A stretch of DNA of 64,000 nt from Plasmopara viticola (lineage: Eukaryota > Oomycota > Peronosporomycetes > Peronosporales > Peronosporaceae), in assembly GCA_001695595.3 (NCBI GenBank), contig MBPM02000001.1, positions 558,001 through 622,000 on the forward strand, given 5' to 3'. Below are positions 1 to 12,300 of the stretch, piece after piece (within the stretch, counting starts at the first letter, position 1; each line of letters begins with the position of its first letter). Position numbers and translations under genes: made by a program. The notes under the pieces were generated by a model. That model had not been told where the DNA came from. It worked only from the letters and a program-made list of their open reading frames with translations, and searched no databases.

Positions 1-3000
1 GTCTGACCTATAGGGAGCCGACGAAGCAAACTTTTGTCTTGCTGGCAGAATGCGCGCCGTCAGAGTCAGAAAACCGTTGGTCAACAGTAACGGCGGGGCA
101 ACATATTGAAAAAGGCTTGAGCCCTTGAAAGCCCAACGGATCCAGCAGCGGTGGACTGCCGATCTAACACGCAAGTGTTCAAGGGTATGGAACCTTATCG
201 AAGTGTTGACAGACTTTGGCTGGCGCGTCGTGAGACATTGCGCGCTAGCAGCGATTGTAGAGGATTAACCAATGATCTGAGAGAGCAAAGAAAATATGTC
301 GTTTATAGCTCTAGTGGCTAATGGAATGGCTCCGATAATTTCTAACGTTGATAGATAAATTCATTTTTTGCCCTTGATATCGGTAAGCATGACATGATTA
401 TGAACATGCCATGCGCGACCACTATTGTTTGGCGTGGAACAGCCCTTTGAAAAAAGGTATAGACCCGAGGTCAACATGGAGGTAGATAAGGTACTTATAC
501 ATTCCCAAAATAGAGAAGACAAGGTCGCTGAAGCCTTTCTTAGTGAGAAACCTAATTATTCTAGCAGCAACGGCTTCTGAAGAGGCTAAAAATAGCGCTC
601 TTTCGTCTAAATGTTTTAAACATAGCTCCTCAGATGGGTAGTATCGAGTCACTAGATATAGGGAGTAAAGTTTTACCAAAGGAAATTAATCTGTGGGTAA
701 CATAGCCAGCTCCACAGGTGAGTAGCATAGTACCACCATGTGCGAAAAACATAGATATGCTAGAAACGAAATGGAATGTGACATGAGATCAATCCCCGAG
801 TACCCCATGGACGAAAAGTATACCTTGTTAAATGAGGCAATTATTGGCTATGCTGATTATAGTGTCACGGCAGGTGAACTTTAAAATGAGTCTAGATGTG
901 GCAGAGAATTTGGACCTCGAAGAGCTCGAAGCTAACAAATTCTGGTGTGCATTTTAAGCGGACAATATCCCATAGAAAGTGCAGACAGAGTTCTAAATTC
1001 TTTTTCCTTGACAGATTTTCCTTGAAGCAGCCTCATAGGCGCTCACTTTGCATAGCTCAAAGATTTTAAAGAAACTTTAATTTGGGTATATATCCTATTA
1101 AAGAAGAACTCAGCCAGATGCCTAAAGCCCCACGATCACAGTTTTTGCCAAATAAACGAAAAGAAACGGATACCTCTTGGGATACCTCGAGTGCTGCTTC
1201 GGGCAAGAGTAATAATTATTTTAGGAGCTTACTAAGCTAATGGCTCAAACCCTTAACCCTATGACATGCAAATGTTGCGTGGTGGTGGACATATTCTCTT
1301 TTGGAAGACGCTTCTGGTGAGTCCCAAACACCAAATCAAATTGGTCAGCAAGGATAAGCTTTGGCCACGGCATAGTGCACCTATGTCCTTTCAATTGGCG
1401 TTTCTAACATTAAACGACTGAGCCAATTGAATGTCTTAAGTCAGCCACGCTCTTCAACAGATGTTTATGCAAAAGATTAACTATGCATACGCAGCTGGGA
1501 CATCACTATATCACAATGCCAGGTCCTATGTACTGTTTCAAAAGGCAACGACCACAATTTTGAGCCCACCAAGGGTTTTGTTTCCATACGTACGAAAGCG
1601 GGAAATAAAAATCAGCAATTTTCAAGTAATGTTCTTGTTGACAACCGAACGAAATTGGCGACTAGTTTAAGCTTGATCTTTCGCATACAAAGCGGAAGCT
1701 TTACCATTTGCGCTTAGCGCCCAGCACATAATGCACACTCTGGCTCAAATCCATGTATTAGAGATAAAAGGCACGATAACAGACAGTGTTTATACATCAC
1801 CCAGCAAAACAAGGTTAGCTAACAATACACGACCAGAAAACATTACAAGACTAGCAAACGATGTAAGATCGACAAAATTTTGGTAGTCTAACGGGCTGAA
1901 GCAGGCTGAAGGGTTGAGGATTATACGAACTGAAAGCGCAACGGGGTCTGAAAACACTTATCTCGAGGAAGCACGTGCTGTTGAAGCACCTGTTTGGGTA
2001 TACGCTGTCCGTGCATTACATCGATGCTATGGAATTCGAATGTGGGTAAGTCAGATAGCCCTTTTCAGCGGTAGTAACATGCTATAAGGGTGGTTAGTGA
2101 TGTAATAAGGGCTCCTTAACGCTTCGGCAACGTTTAACCGCTGATCACACAATTGGCTCGACCATTCCAACCTACTACTAGAGTGTATCAAAGAAATATA
2201 GGCGGCACTAGAGGCCCGTTTAGGCCATTAAGTTCATCGTCGACGAACTTGCCTTTGTGGCGAAAACGATTAAAGTGTTGAGAAGCTCTGTAAGTCGTCA
2301 TGGCTTTCAAAGAGTGAAAGCCGTCTCGACTGCACTTTTAAGAAAGACTTCAGACTTTTTATGATTTCTTATGTCAATAGAGCATTAAAATATGCTTTTG
2401 TCGACTAAGTCATGCTCTGGCTTGCGCAGAAGTACATCGGCGATCGCATTGGGTAAACCAGGCTTTTAATTAACCTAGAAACTATGTTTCGCAAGGAATA
2501 GCATCCATATCTTGCCATTCTTTGGAACAAGCCAGACATATTGACTGCCGTGCTTTGAGATATGTGTAATCCGGAAAGACCGTAAGAGGCTTTGACTTGA
2601 AACGTTTTACTCGGGTACTTTTTCCTTTTCTTGATACAATCACCTTGGTCTGGCAGCTTTAGGTTGCCTGAACTAAAGCGATGTTACTCACTCGCGTTCG
2701 TTCACATCTAGTCAAAACGACAGGCACCCGACGGCATATGTAAAGCGTCGCAAATGCTCGGCAAAACCAGATTTAGAATCTGCTGGAGGTCTTTCACTTA
2801 ATTTATCGAAGCGTTTTAGTGCTTAAATATCCAAGCACCACTCAATGCTTGTTTCCATAGATCGAACAAAGTATTTGCGAGACAGCATTGCACTTGTAAA
2901 GATATCCTCAAGCGCGTATACACGGTCGCGCAGGAGCTACAGCTCTTGACATGGAAGATGCATGGCTAAAGTGGAAGCATTCTCCCCTAGCGCTGCCTGA

Positions 3001-4804
3001 GCGCCAGGATCAGCGTCGTTTGCAAAGTGAGACACTGGCTCTCTCGTGGGCACCGCCAGCTTCTTGTAGAGTAGTATAGTCATCCCGCTCAACTGTGCTC
3101 GCGGAAGCTGATAAAACGGATCAGACTTAATTTCCGATTGTTGCGATAGCGAGGCTTCGTATGTAAGCCACAGTCTTCTGGCTGCGAGTAAGGGTATGAC
3201 AGAAAGGACTACACTTCTGCGCTCGCATCTTAAGTTCTTAGCGCCTGGTTTGACATTACACCAATTCCGAGGCATCTCAAAGTACTCATCAGGTGAGAAA
3301 CCCGCACTGAAATCTAATAGACGTGAATATCTCGTTCGATTTGAACGGCTTTCGAGGCTTACACCCACATAGATATAGACGAGTCTTCTCCATATCTATG
3401 AGTCCTAGATCCGAAGTCTTAATTGTTCCATGGTGCTCGGGGTACCCGAGAGTCGAGTGAAGGTCACCTTGTTTCAGGCTTCTCTAAACGCTGATTGAGT
3501 GTTGCGACAAATGAAGCACGTGCATATAGCAGTGAGATTGCGCTGGAATTATTGGTTTTTTCGAACCACGTTCCATATAAATGTGCCACATATAAAGTAA
3601 ATCCAGAATACGCTCGCGGCGCAAAAAGCAGTTGAGTATATTGCTCGTCGAGATGGCGACAAGTTACCATTTTGAAGACTTTTTTCTTCCTCACCGGACC
3701 CGTTTTTCAGAAGGGTAGAATACATGGCAGCTTAAGTTGGTATCTGGCGAAAAAATGACTCACACAGCCTTTCGCTGACTGCGTTAGTGACTTCAGCCAC
3801 TAGATACGTATCGAGGGCCGTGTACTTCAAGTGTGTGCTCTTTCTCATGACTCTTATTTCGAGGGCCATACCAGCGAGGGCGCCTTAGAATCATGATTTT
3901 CCCATCCCTTTTGAGTGAGGCATTACGCATGGCTGGGAAATGTAAAGTTAATTCCAACGCTTTTGGCGGTAGGCGAGATTATTTTAACGACGTTGCCATT
4001 AGCCTAATGCTTCTAGGCGAAAGATCGCCATGTATATCGCTCGAGGGCGGACGCCATCTTGCGAGGTAGAGAGGTAGGCGTGCATTGCCAGCTACGATAG
4101 TATTCGTGATTCTATTAAAGTCCTCTGGTACAAAACAATTACACTTTTATAAACTCAATGCTCACAGCGCAGACGTGGCCTTGATTGCAGGCGCAGCCTT
4201 TGCATTCGCGACTTTTCAATCGGTGCAGCCTTTGTACAAGCCACGCCCTTCTAGCAATTTTGGTGCAATGGTCAATTGTGGCGCAGTAATCAATTTTGGT
4301 GCAGTTGCACCTGCGGAAGCCGAATTCAATGCCGGCTTGGTCATTGTGTAATGGCACAGCTGACTTTTAGTTGTCGTTATGACAAAGACGACTTTCTGCG
4401 ATTAGATGTTTCTTCGAAGTCCTGATGGGGCATAAAGCCTAGGTTTTGTGGTCAAAACTGGCTTACCGTTCAAAGACGCTTTTTAAAGAATATTTGCACC
4501 CCTGATACTGTTTAGAATACAGGTATTAGTGTCGAAGAAACATGAGTTTTACGGGTTACATAAGTCCAAGTTGTAATTTCGGATTGATGCTTCTTCAACA
4601 ACCTCGTCATGTTTAAAAGGCTGTGTGGTCATCAGATAACCCAGTGCTGTTTACTGAAATAACTTTCGGCGTTAGTTTGATATGGCATCACCAGTCTCCT
4701 AAGTGCATCGAGTCATTACACTGCATCTCAACCTGTTCTACGACTTAGCTTGACACCATCATCTGACCAATGTGACCATAAATGTCGTGACGACCTCAAT
4801 ATGA
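1..4804. other. Gene-poor region, no supported gene
   Basis: No open frame here is convincing. The longest, 143 codons on the minus strand near 2937-3368, has no recognisable domain and no partner exon that I could splice to it. Its length is within what chance gives over this much non-coding sequence. A short 18-bp tandem repeat lies near 4255-4308. The region ends at the stop codon of the minus-strand fluoride channel gene. It looks like eroded intergenic sequence, possibly from old transposons, but I see no terminal repeats or transposase motifs. Confidence 0.6.
4255..4308. repeat. Three tandem 18-bp units
   Basis: Three adjacent 18-bp units occur at 4255-4272, 4273-4290 and 4291-4308, each close to CAATTTTGGTGCAATGGT. 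A weaker copy is at 4217-4234. In the plus frame each unit reads as a six-residue repeat Asn-Phe/Cys-Gly-Ala-x-x. The surrounding 88-codon frame has no ATG start, so coding is not supported. It may be a minisatellite or a remnant of a repeat protein. Confidence 0.6.
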
Positions 4805-6074
4805 TTACCTCACTTCGTGCTTGTATAAATATGGCATAACAAGCAGCCCTACAAGGAGTTGCAAAGCTAAATTCCATAAAGCCGAATGCCGATTCCCAGC
4901 AAGCCAAAGTCGCTGTGAACCCATAAAAACATTATCACGAACAAAAAAACATTGCAATAGTAACCTTACGTACCGAAATAACGCTCACAGCACCCGAAAA
5001 GACGGAGAGTGAACCGCAGAAAGAACTTACAAACTTAAGTGCAAGAATGTTGCCCGTTACGCCCGGGGCTGAGACTCGGTTCAACTGGTAGGTCAAACCC
5101 GCTAAAAAGCTAGCTAGAAGATTACAGCAAAGACAGCCCCAGTCGATGGATGTATCACCATTGGGTAATACAGCATTGCCCTGCTGCGATGCGAAGATAT
5201 CACATATATACTTCGAGAACAGAACTGCGCTGCACGACATAAAGATACCAAGTATGAGCTCTTCCCCATCAGCTACTTGCAGCGGGCCGATAAACTGCGG
5301 ATCTTTGGGATCGCTGCATTAGCCGGTAAAGCGAATTGTCAAAAGCATTTACTCAAACAATCGAGGCACAGCTTTCACAAAGCGTACCGCACAAATCCAT
5401 GTGGCCCTAATGCTGCTCTTAACGTCGTAAGCCCCACAAAAGCCACCAAAATCGTCATCAACGAAGGTCTGGTCTTCATTCTGTTCACCATCTTACTTGA
5501 CCATCGTAACGTTGGGGTAGTCCACTTCGAAACAAGTGCCTGTTTACCTAAACAGAAGAAGCCACAGCCTCCAAGGATCGAAGTGCAAACGTAAATCGGC
5601 CCCGCCAAAAAATTGTTACCGCTTAAGTCACCGGCATGATCAGCCATAAACGGAAAAGATGTAAGCACCCTGTACACAGTAGCAACAGCTTACGCTCGCG
5701 TTAGTATTACGTGAGGATATCGATATAACTTACACATGGTACCCTAAAAACGCCGATCGAAATTGCATGCACACTAACGACACCTCTGCGCCGTTTAAGT
5801 GATCGTAATACCCATAGGTTAGCCCATCAAGAAAAGGTCCAATCCAGTTTAATGCTGTTCCGCTGACATTAAGTCCCCACGACTGCAAAGTGTAAACCGG
5901 AACGAAGCAAGTGGTCACGCACTCAGACACCGCTGCCAGCAATAGCATCCACAAAAACTCTTCATCCGTTTGATACGGACGCAGTGACTCCTGATCCTGC
6001 GGCTCGCTAATAGCAACGATCTCCTCCTCGTCCTTCACAACGCTGTCATCACGATGGACTTGAATACGTAGCAT
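4805..6074 (-). CDS. FEX: Fluoride export channel, two-repeat FEX/CrcB family, five exons
   Basis: Spliced by eye from five exons: 6074-5743, 5669-5548, 5473-5353, 5313-4974 and 4912-4805. All junctions are GT-AG and keep phase, giving 340 residues ending in TAA. The protein contains the same motif pair twice. Repeat 1 has Asn-x2-Gly-Pro-Phe-Leu-x-Gly-Leu-Thr-Tyr at 76-87 followed by FLGVLTSFP at 109-117. Repeat 2 has Asn-x2-Ala-Ser-Phe-Leu-x-Gly-Leu-Thr-Tyr at 256-267 followed by FCGSLSVFS at 290-298. The spacing is 33 and 34 residues. These match the conserved Asn and the G-L-[ST]-x-F signature of fluoride channels, and the fused duplication is the eukaryotic FEX form. Hydrophobic helices lie near 40-60, 230-247, 255-267 and 315-333. 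The known family role is passive export of fluoride across the plasma membrane. For exon 1, a donor nine bases downstream (GTAAGT) is also possible and would add three residues inside the first motif; I prefer the upstream donor because it aligns the two repeats. The intron at 5314-5352 is only 39 nt. Confidence 0.8.
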
Positions 6075-6343
6075 TCAACTGGTATTATAAATTATCAGGT
6101 ATCATATAGCAAGTAGTATACTTTCTTATAAGGATACGCTACATGGAGTGTTTGTTAAGAAAGGTATAGATATGCCAGTCACTTAGTGCCTTAACTCGTG
6201 TCTCTTTAATTAGAATACTACACACATCGTCTATATTGACAGCTATATTTCACCTAAGTACGAATGCGCTCGCATTTACGGCAAACAACGCACCTACCTA
6301 AACGGCCGTGTACACTCCCTCCGCCCTGATTGTGGTCATTGTA
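6075..6343. promoter_or_regulatory. Shared divergent promoter region, FEX / BRWD
   Basis: This 269-bp AT-rich gap separates the start codons of the minus-strand fluoride channel and the plus-strand BRWD gene, so both promoters must sit here or overlap the other gene's leader. I did not find a strong initiator match. The assignment rests on gene orientation only. Confidence 0.5.
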
Positions 6344-9300
6344 ATGGATGACCCAGCAGCCGAGAGCCCAGAGCCAAATGCCAATGCGCTTCCTTTATCC
6401 AATGCATATGACGACACGCTCAGCGCCACTGGGCCAAGCAACAGTGTTTCCAGCGCGCGGGAGGAGCTCCCCGCCATTGCCGCTCCTCAAGTGATGCAGA
6501 GCGCTACGGTTCACCCCATTGACGTACAAAAGGGCGAAAAAACCGGAGAGTGCAAACATACGTCGCTAGTGGACGAAAGCGAGGTCTACTTCCTCATTGC
6601 GGACTTTTTAAAGCGCCGCTCAGTTTGCCCTAAGGCGGCGGATACGTTAATCCAAGAGCTGACAGAGCACGAGTTACTTGGAAGCGGTGTCGACTGGACG
6701 GGTAAGTCTCGAATAGCAACGTATGAGGACTTTCGACTGCGGCATCGTGACATATCGTCCAGCCACTTGGTGCAGCTATTACATGGCGCAGCGGCATCGT
6801 TCCCGGGACTGAGTGAAAAGAAAGAGGTGAACGACATGGGAAAAAACGCACCTGGTAACGAGAGTCGTACGCTATTGCTTCGTTCGAGGATAAAGGTACC
6901 TCAATTGACGCTCGAAGAGAGGCTGGAACTTGCCAAACAGCTCATCAGTCAGGTACTCAAGTCACGGAGTGTACAGAGGACACTGGAAATAGTGGATAAA
7001 GTGATTAAAAAGTACGAACGATATGACGAATATAGGACGGCAAGTCGAGTGGAAGAGTTACCTAGAGAGTTACAAATGATGATGGCAACAAGTGACGCTG
7101 GCACAGAGAACGTGACGACATTAGCTGCAGATGTACGAGCATTAAAGCAGCTTTTTCACTTGCGACAAGAACAACGTGAAGTGGAGAAACAGGTGGCAAT
7201 ACTAAGAAAACAGGCCAAAGAGACGGGATTGTTGCAAACGACGATGCGAACAGGACGGAATCAGCAATCGTTGTTGGGACGACGAGAAATTCGGTGGCAA
7301 TATGATGCCCAACTCCCACCTGCGTATGTATATAGCAGGATCCGTTGCTTGAAAACCTTAAGTGGACACTTGCAGATTCAAGCTTATTGTCTAGCATATG
7401 ATAAATCGGGCAAGGTTGTCATCACTGGATCTGATGATAGGTACGATGTTCTTGCGCTTGTTTACGTAGAGGGCAGAGGGAGCATGACACGTAATTTTAT
7501 TGTCTAAATCTGTGGCAGATTAGTAAAAATTTGGTCGCTACGGACAGGAGATTTACTATTTACGTTAAGAGGACACGTCGGGAATATTACAGATTTGGCA
7601 GTGAATCATGATAATACGCTTTTAGCCTCCTCTTCAGACGATAAAACTGTTCGAGTATGGGAAATCAGTTCTGGCGCTCCAGTGGCGGTTTTAGTGGGTC
7701 ATTCTGGTGTGGTGAATGCCGTTCGATTTCATCCGACCAATAATAATATTGTCACGGCTTCAGACGACGGACGTTGTTTTTGCTACAAGTTGCCAGAGAT
7801 TCCGTTAACTAAACAGCCGGAAACCAAGATTGAGACTGCGCGAAGATTATATTCGTTAAATGCGTACATGCTAAGCTTACATCCCATTTACGCAATGAAG
7901 CACGCTCGTCGTGAGGGGGTGCGATCGTGCAAAGTGCACTGTGTTACGTTTAGTCGCTGTGGTGATTTTGTGGCCTCTGGGGGTCATGATGGTATCGCGC
8001 GTATCTGGGATATATCGATGGCTTCCGCTCCAGATGCGCCAGCTGTGGTCCCTCGATTCCAACCTACGAATGAACCAGAGGAAGAAAGTGTACAAGAGCG
8101 AGAGGTGCTGGGTAATGCAATTCCTGTTGCCCTTCCTCAGGCACTACCTGAATTAGGATCAACTTTGCCCATCACAAGTCATACTAACGCTGTAGCAACA
8201 GCTGTTACGGTCGATTCGTTTCAAGCTGTAGGAACTCTACCTCAGCCACCGTTGCTGTCTCAACCATCATTGCTGCCACCGCAGTCTCAGGTATCATTGC
8301 AATCACAGATTGGTGCCGATATACCACTCCCAACGGTTGCAGAAGCCTTGCGGCTTGAGACAACACCACGTCAAACACAACCGCCACAGGTGCAGAACGA
8401 TTTACCGTCTCTATCACTCTCTGACGATGATGTTCCAAGTATCGAGCCGATTGCGTTGCTAAAGGGTCATAAAGGTCCAGTGTCAAGCATTGCGTACAAT
8501 AATCGAGGAGACCAGCTTGTCACTGCATCGATAAAGGATAGCGCGACTCGGCTTTGGAGGTGGAAACGGAGGTACAAAAGCTTGTTTGGGGCCGTTCTCT
8601 TAGCAAATGAGTCGTTAGTTGAGTTTGAGGACACATCTTCTATTTACGGCATTCGTGGTCGGAAAAAGCCTATCCCTGTTGTGGACATGGTGGCGTGGAC
8701 GCATGATGATAAGCGACTTGTTACACTTCACAGCGTTAAACTCGGTGATGAGTCTTCAGACCAAATTTGGGAGCAAAGGCTACGAGTCTGGGATCCGGAA
8801 ACTGGAAAATCGCTTTTGACATTGGGTGCGATTGACAAGGACAAGAGAAATGGGCACGTAAATGCAGCATTTGCGCTAAGTACCCATCCCAGCGATTGGC
8901 GGATCGTTGTGACAGCAGGGTACGATGGCCGTGTCTTTTTGTGGGACATTTCAACGGGAAGGATGCTGAAGTCGTTTACGAATTTGTCGCCAGATTTTAA
9001 GCCGCTTTCCATTCTCGACGGTGGGTTTACACCGGACGGTAGTGGGTTTTGCTTTACAGATCACATTGGCCGGCTACTTATCTTTGGTACAGGATCTGGA
9101 GAACAGTACGCAGCGACACCTGTGCAGCAGTACTTTCTACATGACTATGTTATGCTAATTACTGATGGCCATTACAACGTACGTGACAGAGAGACGCAAG
9201 AGTTACCCAGTTTGATGGACCCTGGTCCGCTCATGGATGCCTCTTTAGTTCAGTATCCCCATCAGCCTCCTCACCTGCTACTGAACAAGGTGTGGACTCC

Positions 9301-12300
9301 AAAGGAGTACGCTGAGAATAGGCGACTACGGATTCAGCAGAGTATTGAGTCGGAAATTCGATGTGGAGTGCGTCACGTGCCTGAGGTTGAAGAGGACATT
9401 CATTCTTTTCCTCTTGCGATAATCAAGAATGAAAAGGTTGCTTTGGAACAAGGCGGCTTTGCCGCTGATACTGTGGCTGTAGCTCGAGCGTCGTACAGAT
9501 TAAATGGTGCTCCGGTGACGTTGTCAGAGCTTCGGCGTCGAGGATCTGAATTAAGACGAAATACAGATCCGCAGCGGCGGCGACGTGAAGCAGAAGAGCG
9601 AGATACCTCGGTTCTTGAGCTTGAAATTTCCAGTGACGATGACCGAAGTGACGAAGACTTTCAGGTGCCAACTCCGCGTCACGCAGCCGAAGAGGAAGAG
9701 GAAGATGAGGATGAAGATGAAGAGGAATTTGATTCGGATGATAATCTCAGTGGAAATGAGAATTCTGTGATCTCCCCGGCTCATTCCAGACGGAGACGAT
9801 TACGTAGCGCGAGACAGCGCGTATCACCAAGAGTTCGGCTTCGCAATCGAGGCGGTCGAAGGTCACGTTCAGATAGTGAAGAACTAGAGCATGAAGACGT
9901 TCCTCGTCAACTGCGAACCAGACAAAGTGCCGCCAGATCACGTTCTCGATTGGTATTGAATAGCGAATCCGAAGAGGGTGGCGGTGAGAATCTTAGTGAT
10001 CATATGAGTAATACGGACAACGAAAGGGACGCTGGAAGTCATGATGATCATGGCGACGTTGTGGTGGAGTCGAATGACGGCGTCATTATGGGTGACAATC
10101 AGCTCGATCGATTTGATCAAAGTATGACGTATGAACAAATGCTTGAAGTCAAACAAGCCCATCTTGGCACTGCTCCAATACCAGCTGAAAATACGGACGA
10201 AGCTCTTATTCCGTGTGCCTTGTGTGGTGTTGGGGATGATGATGCGATGCTTAAATTACCTGGAGACTGTATGGGCGTCCACCCATTAATTTACGGTGTT
10301 CAACGAGTTTTTGTACACGATCAATGCGCGATTGCCTCTCCTTTGTGTTTTAATAGGGATGGAAATTGGTTCAATGTGACTAAAGAAATTCGCCGCGGTC
10401 GGGCATTGACATGCTTTGCATGTAGCAAGCGTGGGGCCACAATTGGGTGCACCGTCAGTGCTTGTCGAAACTCCTACCACTGGAAATGTGCGATCAATTT
10501 TGGCTGGTCTGTCGATCAGCTGCACTTCTTCTGCCCAGACCATCAATCCCGGCGCACGCAAAGGCATGAGCGCGTTGAGGCGGATGAAGTGCTTGCAGAA
10601 GATGGTGGATGTATTAGCGAGCCTGTTTCGAAACGCTTTGGGCTCAAATTTCACCGTGAATGGTTGCAACTTGTCAATTTACGGTCGATACATCAGTACG
10701 TTCCGCAAGTTGGTGATTACGTGGTCTACTTACCGGAGGGACATCCAGGATATCTAAATTACGGAGGAATGCCGACGCCGAGATACTACGCGCGTTTGTC
10801 AAAGTTTTATGCTGTTAAGTGTCATGTTGCAGACGTAAAGTATGTATTTCCTACTGCAGAAGAGCATCCTCGGTGCGACACAATTAAGTGCGAACTTTCG
10901 CTTGCGGTGTTAGCTGTACCAACATCAGCCATACGTTTCGCTAGAGAAGATCAGGAGCACGACGAAGAGACGAAAGAAGATACGGGGCTGGAATCAATAA
11001 ACTTGTTTGATCTAGAGTCGTCTCCGTTTGCACAGTTTACGAGCGTAGACGAACAACTATCTCCTACCGTATCGGAACCATCAGGTCGTTTTCATTTTAA
11101 ACTTTTGTATCACTCAAACGATGTAGCAAACTTCCTTGTGCTTGATCACGTGTACGAGAGTGGCGTATGTGGTGACTGGCATATAGGAGATCGTGTTCAA
11201 ATGCCGTTTGTGCAGCTGAATGAGCACGGCCTTGAAGTTGAAGCAAAATTGTCGTTCGGGACAGTAGAAAATATTGTTCAGAAACCCTTCACAACCAGTG
11301 ACTACGACGAAATTTCACCTTGGGAGTGTGTGATGGTAAATTGGGACGATCCAGATGACGATACGTGTGCTGTGTGTCCATGGGAACTTGAGGCGGCATC
11401 AGTAGATGAGCGGCTGGAGAAGCGAATGCTTTCTCTTCGTAGGCGCTCGACACGCCTTTATTTTTCACGAAGCATTATTGGGGAAAAATGTAAATCTCTT
11501 TTACAGGAAATGGACCAGGTATTGACGCTGACGATTGCGCGAGATTTTATTTACCCTGTGGACGAAGAAGTATTTATTGATTACCCCATTTCGATTGCTA
11601 ATCCGATTGATTTAACACGGATCCAACAGAGACTACGTCACGGCTACTATCGGCAAGTCGAGGCATTCCTGGCTGATATTAGGCTGCTGAGCATCAACTG
11701 CGAGGCCTACAACATCTCATCGAGTCCGATCTCTCACAACTCACGTAATCTGGTTGCTGCAATTTTGACGCAAGCGCAGCGCCACTTTCCACACCTTTTG
11801 CGGGATGGCAATCGTCGAGAGGCTGACACAGAGAGAGCCAACGTACGCTATTCGTATCCTCCGGATGATTTTTTGACGAATTTTGGTGAAGACCCGACAG
11901 AAACGCAGCTGGCGCTATTGGAAATTGAACTATTAAATCGAACAGGAGAGGATGTTAGTGAAAATAACCATTCAGCTCTGCCTGTGGTTAGTGCGGTTGA
12001 TCCGTCTCCTGCCGTTGCTCAACCTGCTACCAGCACTGTGGATGAAGTTCCGTCACAAAGAACATTACGTAGTCGTACACGCAGTAGGGAGGAAAAAGAA
12101 GCAACAGAAGAAAAACTGGATTGCGATGTAGAACAAGGTGGAGTACGTTTAAAGAGCGTACCTCAAGCTCGATCGACTACGACAGATGAAGTGGATAGTG
12201 CCAATGCTCAAGTGTTTAGTCCGTTACAACTTCGGAGTCGAGAGGTCATAACGCCACAAGTTGTATCACCTCGTACGCGGCGTTCACCTCGGGTAGTTAG

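Noticed and set aside
2937..3368. 143-codon minus-strand open frame
   Set aside because: No recognisable domain and no partner exon; length is within chance for this much non-coding sequence.
5353..5474. FGGFCGAY in FEX exon 3 as the first-repeat channel signature
   Set aside because: FLGVLTSFP at residues 109-117 aligns better with repeat 2 and has the right spacing from the conserved Asn motif.
6308..6343. GTG start upstream of the BRWD ATG
   Set aside because: A eukaryotic nuclear gene would normally use the first in-frame ATG at 6344; the 12 extra codons show no conserved feature.
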